Origin: Bradyrhizobium liaoningense
GTDB lineage: Bacteria; Pseudomonadota; Alphaproteobacteria; Rhizobiales; Xanthobacteraceae
Direction: 5' to 3'
NCBI RefSeq assembly: GCF_018130785.1
Contig: NZ_JAFCJT010000005.1
Location: forward strand, 1 to 64,000
Length of the DNA: 64,000 nt
Shown: piece after piece, positions 36,061 through 45,632 of the stretch
Layout: the number at the start of each line of letters is the position of its first letter
How positions within the stretch are numbered: position 1 is the first letter of the stretch
Notes under the pieces: generated by a model
Told to the model about the DNA's origin: nothing
The model's input: the letters and a program-made list of their open reading frames with translations, nothing else
Databases searched by the model: none
Translations under genes and position numbers: made by a program

Positions 36061-37122
36061 ATGCGTAATGCGTTGGGCCTGATGCTGGCCAGTGTAGTTG
36101 CGGCGGTCGTGATTGCCGCCGGCGGTTGGTTTTATTATTCTTCGCGCGCCGATCAGGGCGCTCCCAAAACAACGGCCGCCCGTGCCGCCGATCCATTGCC
36201 GGCACAGGCGAAGCTCGCCGCCAAGGATGACGTCGAGACCACCGCTGCGATCGCCGGCAAGCCGGCGGCACTTGCTCAGGCAGCGGCGCCTGCGCCCGCT
36301 CCGGCCATGCCCGTGCAGCCGAAACAGGCCTGTGCCAATCCGAACGCGCTGGGCGTTGCCCGCGTGGTCGAGATCGACACCACCGGCGGACCCGGCTTCG
36401 GCTTCGACCATTTCAAGCAGTTCGACTTCCTCACCGACAAGGAGGTCGTGCTGACCTTCGACGACGGTCCCTGGCCGGTGAACACGCCCGCGGTGCTGAA
36501 GGCGCTCGCGGATGAATGCACCAAGGGTCTGTTCTTCTCGGTCGGCAAGCACGCGACCTATCATCCGGAAATCCTGCGCCAGGTGCTGGCCCAGGGCCAC
36601 ACGGTCGGCACCCACACCTGGTCGCATGTCAACCTGAACGGCAAGAAGATGACGGAGCAGCAGGCCAAGGACGAGGTCGAAAAGGGTATCAGTGCGGTGA
36701 AATTCGCACTCGGTGCCAACCCGGCGCCGTTCTTCCGCTTCCCGCAGCTGCAGCACAATCCGGCGATCGTGAGCTATTTCGGCACCCGCAATGTCGCGAT
36801 GTTCTCGACCGATATCGACTCCTTCGACTTCCGGAAGGGCGCGACGCCAGAGAAGATCATCGAGACGGTGATGACGCGGCTCGACAAGCTCGGCAAGGGC
36901 ATCATCCTGATGCACGACTTCCAGAAGCACACCGGCGAAGCGATGCCGGCGCTGCTCGCGCGGCTGAAGGCCGGCGGATACAAGGTCGTGCAGATGAAGG
37001 CGAAGACGACGCTCCAGACGCTGCCGGAATATGACGAAGCGCTGCTGAAGGATATGAAGGTGCCGACCGCAAGCACGAACACGCGTCCGATCTCGAGCGT
37101 GGTGCAGACGGTGTCGCAGTAA
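36061..37122 (+). CDS. Polysaccharide deacetylase family protein (NodB-like), membrane anchored or exported
   Basis: A 353-residue protein with an N-terminal hydrophobic segment (ASVVAAVVIAAGGWFYY), an Ala/Pro-rich linker to about residue 95, then the NodB homology domain. Motifs are VVLTFDDGPWPVNTPAVL, GTHTWSHVNLNGKKM (metal His pair), FFRFPQLQ, STDIDSFDF and IILMHDFQ. It would remove acetyl groups from N-acetylated sugars in an extracellular or periplasmic glycan. Here the motif lacks nod-cluster context, so a Nod-factor role is unlikely. The ATG at 36061 has TTGGAAAG upstream; a TTG at 36046 is weaker. A clear terminator follows. Confidence 0.92.
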   Translation: MRNALGLMLASVVAAVVIAAGGWFYYSSRADQGAPKTTAARAADPLPAQAKLAAKDDVETTAAIAGKPAALAQAAAPAPAPAMPVQPKQACANPNALGVARVVEIDTTGGPGFGFDHFKQFDFLTDKEVVLTFDDGPWPVNTPAVLKALADECTKGLFFSVGKHATYHPEILRQVLAQGHTVGTHTWSHVNLNGKKMTEQQAKDEVEKGISAVKFALGANPAPFFRFPQLQHNPAIVSYFGTRNVAMFSTDIDSFDFRKGATPEKIIETVMTRLDKLGKGIILMHDFQKHTGEAMPALLARLKAGGYKVVQMKAKTTLQTLPEYDEALLKDMKVPTASTNTRPISSVVQTVSQ

Positions 37123-37148
37123 GCCCGAAACGTTTCCTCAATACGCGC

Positions 37149-37180
37149 ATGGCCGGGCTCTTGCCCGGCCATTTGCTTTT
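37149..37180 (+). terminator. Intrinsic terminator after the polysaccharide deacetylase gene
   Basis: A perfect 10-base stem ATGGCCGGGC (37149-37158) with GCCCGGCCAT (37163-37172), loop TCTT, followed by TTGCTTTT. It starts 26 bases after the stop codon. Confidence 0.8.
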
Positions 37181-37195
37181 GTAGCGAGCAGCGGC

Positions 37196-37531
37196 TTACC
37201 AGTAGATGCCGTGGCGATGCAGCTCACTGATGATGCGGCCTTCGGTCCAGCTGCGCTTGTGCTTCGGCTTGCCCGCCTTTGCCGTCTTCGTGGCGGGCTT
37301 GCTTGTCGCGGTCACGGCAGGATCCGTCGCCACGGCAGGAGCGGGGGCCGAGACTGCCGGTGGACGTTCGACGTATCTCGGAGCTTCCGTGGCTGGCGCG
37401 ACTTCGCTGATTTGCGTGGTCGTGGCGGCTTGCGGAGCGGCCGTTGCCGTAGACAGCGACAGGCTGCGGTCGCCAGCATGGGCAGATGCAGAAGCAAGGA
37501 CCATGGCGGCAACCAGAATGATCTTGCGCAT
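37196..37531 (-). CDS. Small exported protein, unknown function
   Basis: A 111-residue protein with a signal peptide (KIILVAAMVLASASAHA), a long Ala/Thr/Pro-rich middle, a basic stretch (KTAKAGKPKHKRSW) and a conserved-looking end, EGRIISELHRHGIYW. The low-complexity middle suggests an extended periplasmic linker. No enzyme motif is seen. It is convergent with the deacetylase gene, with the terminator between them. A tRNA-Thr gene lies upstream on the same strand. Confidence 0.72.
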   Translation of the reverse strand: MRKIILVAAMVLASASAHAGDRSLSLSTATAAPQAATTTQISEVAPATEAPRYVERPPAVSAPAPAVATDPAVTATSKPATKTAKAGKPKHKRSWTEGRIISELHRHGIYW

Positions 37532-37701
37532 GTGAAATCTCCCCGTGTTTGCGAGACCGGGACACTAGGGGAGTTCACGTTGGAGATGATGTGACCGGGG
37601 TCACTCAGGCTGCCGCGCGATTTCGAACCTGCGCTCGCTCATGCCGGCCGGATGCCTCGGTCAAAACGCTGACTTATGACGATCGGATGGATGGGGAGCG
37701 C

Positions 37702-37777
37702 TGGTGCCGCAAGAGGGATTCGAACCCCCGACCCCGTCATTACGAATGACGTGCTCTACCGACTGAGCTATTGCGGC
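37702..37777 (-). tRNA. tRNA-Thr (anticodon CGT)
   Basis: On the minus strand the 76 bases fold as acceptor GCCGCAA with TTGCGGC, D arm GCTCAGTCGGTAGAGC, anticodon arm CGTCA-TTCGTAA-TGACG with anticodon CGT (reads ACG), T arm with GGTTCGAATCC, A and an encoded CCA. Confidence 0.96.
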
Positions 37778-37877
37778 GAACCCTGCCGGAACCCGCGCAA
37801 TGCCGGTCCCGATACGCGCGCCCCTGATATCGGGCATGGCCCGAATTGGCAAGGTGGAGCGGGTGCCGAAATGCGCC

Positions 37878-39674
37878 TCACGCGCCCCAGCGGGACCAGA
37901 ATCCACGCCAGCCGCCGGCCTGGGCCTTTGCATGGGCCTTGGGCGTGCCGATTTGTTCCGTAAATTCATCGCTCGGACCCTCGTCATCGATCCCGGGATC
38001 ATCGGGGGCGCGGACGATCGGGATGACGGCCTGGATCGGCGCCTGCGCCGGCTTGCCGAGGTCGGCGCGGGTCCGGAACACCGGGGTTGCCGCCACCGGC
38101 GACGATTCGGCGGCCTCAGGGACCGTCTTGGCCGGCTCGGCAGGCGTGTCCGCGGGCTCTTCCTTGACGGTCTCCTTGACGGTCTCTTTGGCAGCTTCGT
38201 TGACAGCCTCCTTGGCCTCAGGGGGCGAATTGTCCTGTGCGGCGGGGACGGGATCCGGTGCGACCACGGTCGGTTCCACCGGGGCTTCGCTCGGCGCTGC
38301 CGCCACCCGCTTCGGCGGCGGAGCGGCCAGCATGGCTTCCTCGAAGGCCGAGGATTCGATCGTGGCGCCCTTGTCGGAGGGCAGGCTCGCGACCGGCGTT
38401 TGCCACTGGAAGGCATCGAGACGGCCGGTGACCGGCGAAACCGGACGCCAGCGGTCGCTGACATAGCCGTCCGCGGTCCAGGCCGGATCGTGGCGGGCGC
38501 GCACCGCGCGCAAGGTCCAGGCGCGGGCACGGCCGCCGTCGCCGTGCTCGGTGCGCTCGATCTCGGCCATCAGCAGCGCGACGCGCTGGGTCGGATCATT
38601 GACGTAAGGCGCCAGCACCGCGCGCGCGCGGGCGAACTCGGAGGCGTCGATCGCGGCACGCGCGATCGCGAGCTGGCCCTCGACATGGCCCGCCTTGTCG
38701 GCCGGCGTCTTGGCCGCGAGCGTCTCGACCCGCTGCAAGCGCTGCCGCGCGGAATCGCCCAGCTTCACATGCGCGTAGGCGTCGGCAAGATCCGGATGCG
38801 GATTGGCGAGCCACGCGGCCTCGACCAGCTTCATGGCACGGCGCACCTGATGCGCTTCGCTCTCGAACTTGGCGGCGAGCACCGCGGCCGGCACCAGCGT
38901 CGGCGCGAGCTTGATCGCCTCCACCACGCTCTCGCGCGCGACGTCGCGGTCCATGGTTTCCAATTCCAGCGCGCGCGCAGTAAGCAGCACGCCGCGCTGC
39001 CGGCGATAGGCCGCCTTGTCGATCAGGCCCGCGGACAGATTCGAATCGAGGATCGCGAGCGCGCCGCTCCAGTCGCCGCGCGCGCACCGGAAGCCGAGCA
39101 CCGCATGCGAGGCCCAGGTCGATGACGGCGACTGCTTGATCGCTTCCTCTGCGATCATCACGGCGCCGACCGCATCGTCGGCACGCTGCGCCTCGATGAA
39201 CAGGCCGCGCAGGCCGAGCAGGCGAGTATCCTCGCGCTCGGCCATGGCACGGAAGACGCGCTGGGCCTCGTCGCGATTGCCTTCGAGCTGCGCCGACTGC
39301 GCGTGCAAGAGCATCGCGAGCGGATCGTTTGCCGCAAGCCGCCGCGCGGTATCGGCGTGACGGCGGGCAAGCGCCATGTCGCCATGACCGATCGCGAGCA
39401 GGCCGTGGGTGATGGCGTGACGGCCGCGCGCATGGCGTTTCTCATGACGGCGGCGGCGCAGGCGTCCCGGCGCGCGCCAGACCATCGTCAGGATGCTCCA
39501 GACAAGCACGACCGCTGCTGCAAAGACACCGAGCAGAAACACGAACCTCGGCAATGTCGTCGAGGCGCGGAAACCGCCCGCGGTCAGGACGAGATCGCCG
39601 GGCTGATCGGCAACCCAGGCCGCGCCGGCCGCCGCCAGCGCAATCAGGACGAGGAAGAGGACGATGCGAAGCAT
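37878..39674 (-). CDS. hemY: HemY-type membrane protein with TPR repeats (heme biosynthesis-linked)
   Basis: A 598-residue protein with two N-terminal membrane helices (LRIVLFLVLIALAAAGAAWV and FVFLLGVFAAAVVLVWSIL), the HemY_N region RRRRHEKRHARGRHAITHGL, and TPR-like helices to about residue 390. A long Pro/Glu/Ala-rich tail ends in WRGFWSRWG. This is the proteobacterial HemY of the hem cluster, not the protoporphyrinogen oxidase of Gram-positives that shares the name. It is thought to organise late heme or membrane steps; no enzymatic role is shown. It follows the mic60-like gene (36 bases) and hemD on the minus strand. Confidence 0.9.
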   Translation of the reverse strand: MLRIVLFLVLIALAAAGAAWVADQPGDLVLTAGGFRASTTLPRFVFLLGVFAAAVVLVWSILTMVWRAPGRLRRRRHEKRHARGRHAITHGLLAIGHGDMALARRHADTARRLAANDPLAMLLHAQSAQLEGNRDEAQRVFRAMAEREDTRLLGLRGLFIEAQRADDAVGAVMIAEEAIKQSPSSTWASHAVLGFRCARGDWSGALAILDSNLSAGLIDKAAYRRQRGVLLTARALELETMDRDVARESVVEAIKLAPTLVPAAVLAAKFESEAHQVRRAMKLVEAAWLANPHPDLADAYAHVKLGDSARQRLQRVETLAAKTPADKAGHVEGQLAIARAAIDASEFARARAVLAPYVNDPTQRVALLMAEIERTEHGDGGRARAWTLRAVRARHDPAWTADGYVSDRWRPVSPVTGRLDAFQWQTPVASLPSDKGATIESSAFEEAMLAAPPPKRVAAAPSEAPVEPTVVAPDPVPAAQDNSPPEAKEAVNEAAKETVKETVKEEPADTPAEPAKTVPEAAESSPVAATPVFRTRADLGKPAQAPIQAVIPIVRAPDDPGIDDEGPSDEFTEQIGTPKAHAKAQAGGWRGFWSRWGA

Positions 39675-39710
39675 GGCGATCCCTATTACGCGCTGATTAT
39701 TGCGCGAACC

Positions 39711-40904
39711 TTATTGAGCAGGCTTGGCGAGATCCGCCATGGCATCATCTGCGAATTTGCGGGAGGCCGCGAGCGCAGCCTCGCGGGCATCGGTCTTGTC
39801 GAGCCAGGCCTGCGCCGGTGCGCGATCGGCCTCGGGCAGCGTCTTCAGCTCGCGCCGCGCTTCCGCGAAATCGTTGCGGAGCGCCGCCGCCGTCACCCGT
39901 GCGACGATGGCACCGCGATCATTGCCGACGCCGTCGGTACGCTCGATACGAACGAGTTTTGAGGCCCCCGCCTGGAGACGCTCGACGATGCCGGCACCGG
40001 CCGCCGGGACTTCCGCCGGCGGAGAGAGCTTTGGCACGATGTTGAGCAGCTCGCGGCTCAGCGCGACCGGCGTCGGGATACCTGATGATGCAAAGGCGTC
40101 GAGCGGCTTCAGCACATCGGGCTTGGCGGCGAGCGACCGCGCTGCGGACAGCTGCGATTGATAGGGATCGCCATGGCGAACGGCGACGTCGAGCAGCGAC
40201 GCCGCCACGACCTGGCGCAGCGGCTTGTCGTCGGCAATTTTCTCGCCCTGCTGCGCGAGTTCGGCGCGTTCTGCCTTGCTTGCGCGCTCGAGCTGCGCGA
40301 CGCGGTTGGCGAGATCGGACGATGCCGCGACGTCGCGCGGCGCGGATTTCGCGTCGTTCAACGCGCTCGCGGTCTTGTCGGACTGCGCGCGCAGATTGGC
40401 CACGTCGCCACGCAAGGCGCTGACGGATTTCTCCAGCGCGTCGATCCGTGCCGCCATGGCCGGGTCGGCCGCGGGCTTGCCCGCCCTGGCCTCGACCGCG
40501 GCGACGCGCCCGCTCAGCGCATCGACCGTCGCGCTCGTCACTTGGGGAGCGGCCGGCGGCGCCTGCACGGCGGGCCAGCCCAGCATCCAACCGACCCCAA
40601 TCACGATCGCGGCTGCGACCACGCCGGAGAACGGCGCAATGACCCAGGGCGAAATCGGCGCCGACGTCGGAGCGGAAGCAGCCGCGGCTTCCGCATGTTC
40701 GGGCTGCGGGTCGGGCTGGGCCTCTTCGGATTTGGACTCTTCGGCCGTGGCCTGCTCCGGAGCCGGCTGAGCCTCGGGCTCGGCCGGCACCTCCTGCGGC
40801 TGCGTGGAGACTTCGGTTGCCTCGAGGTCGATGGTGGGCGGGGTGCGCTTGGCACGGCCGGACTCGGGAGCCAATCCTGCGTCTTCAGGCTTGTCGTCGG
40901 CCAT
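39711..40904 (-). CDS. Mitofilin/Mic60-family inner-membrane protein
   Basis: A 397-residue protein: an acidic/proline-rich cytoplasmic N-terminus to about residue 85, one membrane helix (WVIAPFSGVVAAAIVIGVGW), a coiled-coil-like region (residues about 125-220, with RIDALEKSVSALRGDVANLR) and a C-terminal mitofilin-type domain (IVARVTAAALRNDFAEARRE, then LPEADRAPAQAWLDKTDARE). Alphaproteobacterial Mic60 homologues next to hem genes are linked to inner-membrane invaginations. The position between hemD and hemY is the known context. It starts 65 bases after the hemD stop. Confidence 0.85.
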   Translation of the reverse strand: MADDKPEDAGLAPESGRAKRTPPTIDLEATEVSTQPQEVPAEPEAQPAPEQATAEESKSEEAQPDPQPEHAEAAAASAPTSAPISPWVIAPFSGVVAAAIVIGVGWMLGWPAVQAPPAAPQVTSATVDALSGRVAAVEARAGKPAADPAMAARIDALEKSVSALRGDVANLRAQSDKTASALNDAKSAPRDVAASSDLANRVAQLERASKAERAELAQQGEKIADDKPLRQVVAASLLDVAVRHGDPYQSQLSAARSLAAKPDVLKPLDAFASSGIPTPVALSRELLNIVPKLSPPAEVPAAGAGIVERLQAGASKLVRIERTDGVGNDRGAIVARVTAAALRNDFAEARRELKTLPEADRAPAQAWLDKTDAREAALAASRKFADDAMADLAKPAQ

Positions 40905-40969
40905 CGTGACGGTTCCTCACACTTACATGTCCTAAACGGACCCGATCGCGTCGGATTCGGCCCGACCTC

Positions 40970-41731
40970 TTACGCCAAACGGGTCCGCAAAGCACGCTCC
41001 AAGGTATCAAATAGGGCATTTTCGTCCGGCGTCGCGGCCCCCAGAACCTGTGACGCGCCGGCATCGCGCAGCACGCTGGCGACCGTCTCGGACAGGCAGC
41101 ATTGCGGGATCGCCAGCGCCGAGATTTCGACGCCTTCGTCCCGCGCCGCATCCAGGAAGGCTCGCGCGCTGCGACGGGAGTAATGCAGCACCGCCTCGAT
41201 ACCATGCGCGGCAAAGCCATCGCAGACATCGCGCGGCAGGATCTTGACCGGAGCCATACGATAGGTGGTCTGCGTCAACACGCTAAAGCCCTCCGCGCCG
41301 AGCTCGCCGCCGAGATCGCGCGACAGATCCGCGCCAGCGAGATAAAGCAGCGTGCTGTTCTTCTTCAGCACCTTATCGCGCGCACTCTGCATCACCTTGT
41401 CGCGCAAGGCCGCGGCATCGCCGCCGGCGACGATCACCTCGGCGAAGCCGGCGTCGCGCGCCGCGGCAGCCGTGTGCTCGCCGACCGCAAACAGCGGCAG
41501 CTCCAGCAGGCCAAGGTTCTTTAGGCCAAGATCCTGCAATTGCGGTGCGACGGCGCGGATCGCATTGGCCGACGTGACGATGATGGCGCCGTAGCCCGCC
41601 TCACTCTCGTCATGGAAGGCGACCGGCTCGAACTTGAGCATCGGGGCGAGCAGCACCACATGACCCCGCGCCCGCAAATTTTCCGCCGTCGCCTCATTGT
41701 CGGGATGCGGCCGTGTGACAAGAATGGACAT
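40970..41731 (-). CDS. hemD: Uroporphyrinogen-III synthase
   Basis: A 253-residue enzyme that closes hydroxymethylbilane into uroporphyrinogen III with inversion of ring D. The sequence is variable in this family. Recognisable parts are the start SILVTRPHPDNEATAENLRA, the hinge IIVTSANAIRAVAPQL, the LFAVGEHTAAAARDAGF segment and the C-terminal CLSETVASVLRDAGA. It heads the minus-strand hemD - mic60-like - hemY run. It diverges from tsaD across 151 bases, a common arrangement in alphaproteobacteria. hemC is not next to it in the window. Confidence 0.92.
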   Translation of the reverse strand: MSILVTRPHPDNEATAENLRARGHVVLLAPMLKFEPVAFHDESEAGYGAIIVTSANAIRAVAPQLQDLGLKNLGLLELPLFAVGEHTAAAARDAGFAEVIVAGGDAAALRDKVMQSARDKVLKKNSTLLYLAGADLSRDLGGELGAEGFSVLTQTTYRMAPVKILPRDVCDGFAAHGIEAVLHYSRRSARAFLDAARDEGVEISALAIPQCCLSETVASVLRDAGASQVLGAATPDENALFDTLERALRTRLA

Positions 41732-41882
41732 CGCTTGTGTTCCCGAACCACGTGGCGGTGACGCATTTGCGAGGGCGGCTGCGCGTGACGATTGCGCAAG
41801 TCGACCCCGGAATGCTACCCGACGTACCAGAACTCTGCTTTACGGATGAGCGCAAGGGCGCAAATTGGATAACAATTCGCCA

Positions 41883-42956
41883 ATGCTGGTACTGGGCATC
41901 GAAACCACCTGCGACGAGACCGCCGCGGCCGTCGTCGAGCGCGCGCCCGACGGCACCGGCAAGATCCTGTCCGACATCGTGCGGTCTCAGGTCGAGGAGC
42001 ATGCCCGTTTCGGCGGCGTGGTGCCGGAGATCGCCGCGCGCGCGCATGTCGACCTGCTCGACGGCATCATCGACCGCGCCATGCACGACGCCGGCATCGA
42101 CTACGCACAGCTCGACGGCGTCGCGGCCGCGGCGGGGCCCGGGCTGATCGGGGGCGTCATCGTCGGGCTCACCACCGCGAAGGCGATCGCGATCGTGCAT
42201 GACACGCCGCTGGTCGCGGTCAACCATCTCGAAGCGCATGCACTGACGCCGCGCCTCACCGACGGAATTGAATTTCCCTACTGCCTGTTCCTCGCCTCGG
42301 GCGGGCATACCCAGATCGTCGCCGTCACCGGTGTCGGCCAATATGTGCGGCTCGGCACCACCGTCGACGACGCGATCGGCGAAGCCTTCGACAAGGTCGC
42401 GAAGATGCTGGGCCTGCCTTATCCGGGCGGACCGCAGGTCGAACGCGCCGCGGCAAGCGGAGATGCCACGCGCTTCGCCTTCCCGCGCCCGATGCAGGGA
42501 CGGCCCGATGCCAATTTCTCGCTGTCGGGATTGAAGACGGCGGTGCGCAGCGAGGCGAGCCGGTTGGCTGAGATCGCGCCACAGGATATCAGCGATCTCT
42601 GCGCGAGTTTTCAGGCCGCCGTGCTCGACTCGACGGCTGACCGGCTGAGCGTTGGTCTCAAGCTTTTCCGCGAGCAGTTCGGCGCACCGCGTGCCCTTGT
42701 CGCCGCCGGCGGTGTCGCCGCCAACCAGGCGATCCGCGGCGCCCTGCATGACGTCGCGCGGCAGGCCAGGACGCAACTGATCATGCCGCCGCCCGCGCTC
42801 TGCACCGACAACGGCGCGATGATCGCCTGGGCCGGCGCCGAGCGCCTGGCGCTTGGCATGACCGACACGATGGAAGCCCAACCCCGCGCACGCTGGCTGC
42901 TCGATGCCAACGCCACGGCGCCGGCCGGTTACGGCAAAACACGGGCGGGATTTTAG
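41883..42956 (+). CDS. tsaD: tRNA N6-adenosine threonylcarbamoyltransferase TsaD
   Basis: A 357-residue ASKHA-fold enzyme that transfers threonylcarbamoyl from its adenylate to A37 of ANN-reading tRNAs, acting with TsaB, TsaE and TsaC. Motifs are [15 protein letters not shown], the metal-binding [60 protein letters not shown] and [12 protein letters not shown]. The ATG at 41883 starts the conserved core; a TTG at 41865 is possible, with AAGGGCG before it. The gpsA start is 2 bases after its stop, so the two are one operon. Confidence 0.97.
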   Translation: MLVLGIETTCDETAAAVVERAPDGTGKILSDIVRSQVEEHARFGGVVPEIAARAHVDLLDGIIDRAMHDAGIDYAQLDGVAAAAGPGLIGGVIVGLTTAKAIAIVHDTPLVAVNHLEAHALTPRLTDGIEFPYCLFLASGGHTQIVAVTGVGQYVRLGTTVDDAIGEAFDKVAKMLGLPYPGGPQVERAAASGDATRFAFPRPMQGRPDANFSLSGLKTAVRSEASRLAEIAPQDISDLCASFQAAVLDSTADRLSVGLKLFREQFGAPRALVAAGGVAANQAIRGALHDVARQARTQLIMPPPALCTDNGAMIAWAGAERLALGMTDTMEAQPRARWLLDANATAPAGYGKTRAGF

Positions 42957-42958
42957 CC

Positions 42959-43939
42959 ATGACGGCGTTCCGGTCCGTCGCGGTGATTGGTGCGGGCGCA
43001 TGGGGAACGGCACTGGCGACAGTGGCGGCGCGCGCCGGACGCAACGTGACGCTCTGGGCACGCAATAACGAGCATGTCGCGCGAATCGCCTCGACCCGTG
43101 ACAATCCGCGGCTGCCCGGTGTGCGGCTGCCGCCGGAGATCGTCGTCACGCACGAGCTTGCGGAGGCCGCGCGCGCCGACATGGTGCTGATCGCGACGCC
43201 CGCGCAGCATTTGCGCGGCGCGGTCAACATGCTGGCCTCGCATCTGTCAAAGCCGGTGCCGATCGTCGCCTGCGCCAAAGGCATCGAGCACGGCACCCAT
43301 AAATTCATGACCGAAATCATCGCGGAGGCCGCACCTCACACGCAGCCGGCAATCCTGTCCGGCCCGAGCTTTGCCGACGACGTCGCGCGCGGTCTGCCGA
43401 CCGCGGTGACGCTGGCGGCGAAGGATGAAGCGCTGGCGAGCGCGCTGGTGCAGGCGCTGGGCTCGGCGACCTTCCGGCCCTATCACACCACCGACATCCG
43501 CGGCGTCGAGATCGGTGGTGCTGCCAAGAACGTATTGGCGATCGCAGTTGGCATCGCGGTCGGACGCAAGCTCGGCGCCTCCGCCCAGGCTGCCCTGACG
43601 ACCCGCGGCTTTGCCGAACTCACGCGCCTCGGCCGCGCCCTCGGCGCGCGCAGCGAGACGCTTGCGGGCCTGTCCGGCCTCGGCGACCTGATCCTGACCT
43701 GCTCGAGCCCGCAATCGCGCAATCTCGCGCACGGCCTTGCGCTGGGCCGCGGCGAGCAGCCGCCCGCGGGCAAGCTTGCCGAGGGCGAGTTCACCGCGCC
43801 GGTGCTGATCGAACTCGCAGCTTCGCAAAACATCGAGATGCCGGTATCAGAAGCGGTCGCTTCGATCCTGAGCGGCCGAAGCACGATCGACGCCGCGATC
43901 TCGGGGCTGTTGACGCGCCCCTTCAAGGCAGAGGAATGA
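42959..43939 (+). CDS. gpsA: Glycerol-3-phosphate dehydrogenase [NAD(P)+]
   Basis: A 326-residue enzyme that reduces dihydroxyacetone phosphate to sn-glycerol 3-phosphate for phospholipid synthesis. Rossmann motif [57 protein letters not shown], the catalytic Lys region [16 protein letters not shown], and the dimer-domain [16 protein letters not shown]. Length is normal. It is between tsaD (2-base gap) and the EVE gene, whose first possible ATG overlaps its stop by 4 bases. All three are probably transcribed together. Confidence 0.97.
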   Translation: MTAFRSVAVIGAGAWGTALATVAARAGRNVTLWARNNEHVARIASTRDNPRLPGVRLPPEIVVTHELAEAARADMVLIATPAQHLRGAVNMLASHLSKPVPIVACAKGIEHGTHKFMTEIIAEAAPHTQPAILSGPSFADDVARGLPTAVTLAAKDEALASALVQALGSATFRPYHTTDIRGVEIGGAAKNVLAIAVGIAVGRKLGASAQAALTTRGFAELTRLGRALGARSETLAGLSGLGDLILTCSSPQSRNLAHGLALGRGEQPPAGKLAEGEFTAPVLIELAASQNIEMPVSEAVASILSGRSTIDAAISGLLTRPFKAEE

Positions 43940-43941
43940 AC

Positions 43942-44355
43942 ATGGCGTACTGGCTGGTGAAATCCGAACCGTCGGTGTGGTCCTGGGACCAGCAGGTCGC
44001 GAAGGGCGCCAAGGGCGAAGCCTGGACCGGCGTACGCAATTACACCGCGCGCATAAACCTCGTGAACATGAAGAAGGGCGACAAGGCGTTCTTCTATCAT
44101 TCCAACGAAGGCAAGGAGATCGTCGGCATCGCGGAGATCATCAAGGAGGCCTATCCTGACCCGACCGACAAGACCGAAAAATTCGTCTGCGTCGACATCA
44201 AGGCGGACAAGCCGTTGAAGACGCCGGTGACGATGGCCGCGATCAAGGCCGAGAAGAAGCTCGCTGACATGGCGCTGGTGAAATATTCGCGCCTGTCGGT
44301 GCAGCCAGTGACGGCGGAGGAATGGAAGCTCGTCTGCAAGATGGGCGGGGTTTAG
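43942..44355 (+). CDS. EVE domain-containing protein
   Basis: A 137-residue PUA-like EVE domain: AYWLVKSEPSVWSWDQQVAK, WTGVRNYTARINLVNMKKGD, FFYHSNEGKEIVGIAEIIKE and a C-terminal VQPVTAEEWKLVC. EVE domains bind modified bases in DNA or RNA through an aromatic cage. A role reading a tRNA modification would fit its neighbour tsaD, but that is inference. The ATG at 43942 is preferred because GAGG ends about 7 bases before it; an ATG at 43936 overlaps the gpsA stop (ATGA). Third gene of the tsaD - gpsA - EVE operon. Confidence 0.92.
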   Translation: MAYWLVKSEPSVWSWDQQVAKGAKGEAWTGVRNYTARINLVNMKKGDKAFFYHSNEGKEIVGIAEIIKEAYPDPTDKTEKFVCVDIKADKPLKTPVTMAAIKAEKKLADMALVKYSRLSVQPVTAEEWKLVCKMGGV

Positions 44356-44377
44356 TTGCAGGTGCTGTCGCGCGAAG

Positions 44378-44402
44378 CGCAATCCGGGAAAGTCTGGATT
44401 GG
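44378..44402. repeat. Remnant of a family A palindrome
   Basis: CAATCC at 44380-44385 is mirrored by GGATTG, with GGGAAAGTCT between, the centre of a family A element with its outer arms lost. It lies between the convergent EVE and cyclase genes. Confidence 0.45.
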
Positions 44403-44436
44403 GGGACGACCCCGGTAACGATTCGCGCCATCCGGA

Positions 44437-45531
44437 CTACGATGTCCGAGCTTGCGCCTCCGGCAGCGTAAACACCTCGCAAGGCGCGACGATGCCGCGC
44501 AGCGAATGCGATCCAAGCGCGACGAGAGCCATGTCGGTCTCCGCGGCAAGCGCCCCCGACACCAGCACGGTCCGTCCCAAGGGCTTGCACAGTCCCTCGA
44601 GGCGGCTGGCGAGATTGACGGCGGGACCGATCGCCGTGAAATCGAGCCGGTTGGCGGCGCCGATATTGCCCCAGAGTATTTCGCCGAGATGAAGGGCCGC
44701 ACCGAACGCGAGCGGCGGAAGCGCCTGGGCCCGGCGCTCCCCGTTGAGATATGCCATGCCGGCTTCGGCAGCGCCTGCGGCGCGCAGAGCGGCATCGCAG
44801 GCGCGGCGCGGTGACGCCTCGACCACCGGGAAGATCGCGAGCACGCCGTCGCCGATGAATTTCAGCACCTCGCCGCCGAAGGCATGAACGGCACCGGCGA
44901 TGCGATCGAACCAGGCGTCGAGCGCCGCGATGACGTCGGCCGGCGAACTGGTCTCGGACAAGGACGTGAAGTTGCGCAGATCCGCATAGAGCAGGGCGGC
45001 TTGAATGGTCTCGCCGAGATCGCGCCGCAGGGGCGCCGCCAGCACCCGCTCCGCGCTGCGCTTGCCGAGATAGGCATCGAGCGTTGCGCGCAATGTGGCG
45101 CGCGCAGCGAGCACGGCAAGGGGCGTCGCGGCGAAGCGCGCGGCCTGGCGCAATTGCTCGATCTCGTCTGAGGTGAACGGACGCGGCCCGATCCAACCGA
45201 GCTGCGGCCCATCTTGTCGTCCGACGACCTCTTCGTGCACCGCGCCACCCGCGATGTCGCGCAGCCAGCGGCGACCGGCATCATGGGGCGGGTCGGGCGC
45301 CAGCCCACTTGGTGCGAAGCCGAGCGCTTCGATGACCCGGCCGGTCTCCGCGCGCCACAGCCAGGTCCGCTTCGCGATCAGCGGATGCGGCACCTCCAGC
45401 GTCAGGCTGCCTGCCGCAACCGGCACGCCATCGGCAACCAGATGAGCGCCGAGTTCCGCGAGCAGACGGTCAGCCCCGGAACAATCTGAGGCAGCATCGA
45501 CGAGCCAGGTCAGGGTCCGGGAGAGTTGCAT
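44437..45531 (-). CDS. Class III adenylate/guanylate cyclase, second copy in the window
   Basis: A 364-residue cyclase with an uncharacterised N-terminal region of about 160 residues (TLTWLVDAASDCSGADRLLA, then RRWLRDIAGGAVHEEVVG) and a C-terminal catalytic domain: ALLYADLRNFTSLSE (metal Asp), FIGDGVLAIFPV (second Asp) and AIGPAVNLASRLEGL (transition-state N and R). It would make cAMP or cGMP in response to a signal read by the N-terminus. ATG at 45531; the frame extends to a GTG at 45585. It is divergent from the SRPBCC gene. No membrane segment is seen. Confidence 0.9.
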   Translation of the reverse strand: MQLSRTLTWLVDAASDCSGADRLLAELGAHLVADGVPVAAGSLTLEVPHPLIAKRTWLWRAETGRVIEALGFAPSGLAPDPPHDAGRRWLRDIAGGAVHEEVVGRQDGPQLGWIGPRPFTSDEIEQLRQAARFAATPLAVLAARATLRATLDAYLGKRSAERVLAAPLRRDLGETIQAALLYADLRNFTSLSETSSPADVIAALDAWFDRIAGAVHAFGGEVLKFIGDGVLAIFPVVEASPRRACDAALRAAGAAEAGMAYLNGERRAQALPPLAFGAALHLGEILWGNIGAANRLDFTAIGPAVNLASRLEGLCKPLGRTVLVSGALAAETDMALVALGSHSLRGIVAPCEVFTLPEAQARTS

Positions 45532-45632
45532 GGTCCGATGATGGCGAAGGTGGGCCGTCTTTGTCACGGGCAATCCTTGACGCACCGCTCCACCGCCGCC
45601 ATGTGCCAGTGTCAGCCCAGGGATGATCGCCG

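Noticed and set aside
36061..37122. NodB-type deacetylase as a nodulation gene
   Set aside because: No nod box or other nod genes are nearby, and the protein has a membrane or export segment that NodB lacks.
41866..41878. GGATAACAATT, similar to half of the E. coli lac operator, just before tsaD
   Set aside because: No LacI-type regulator is nearby, and a single short match is expected by chance.
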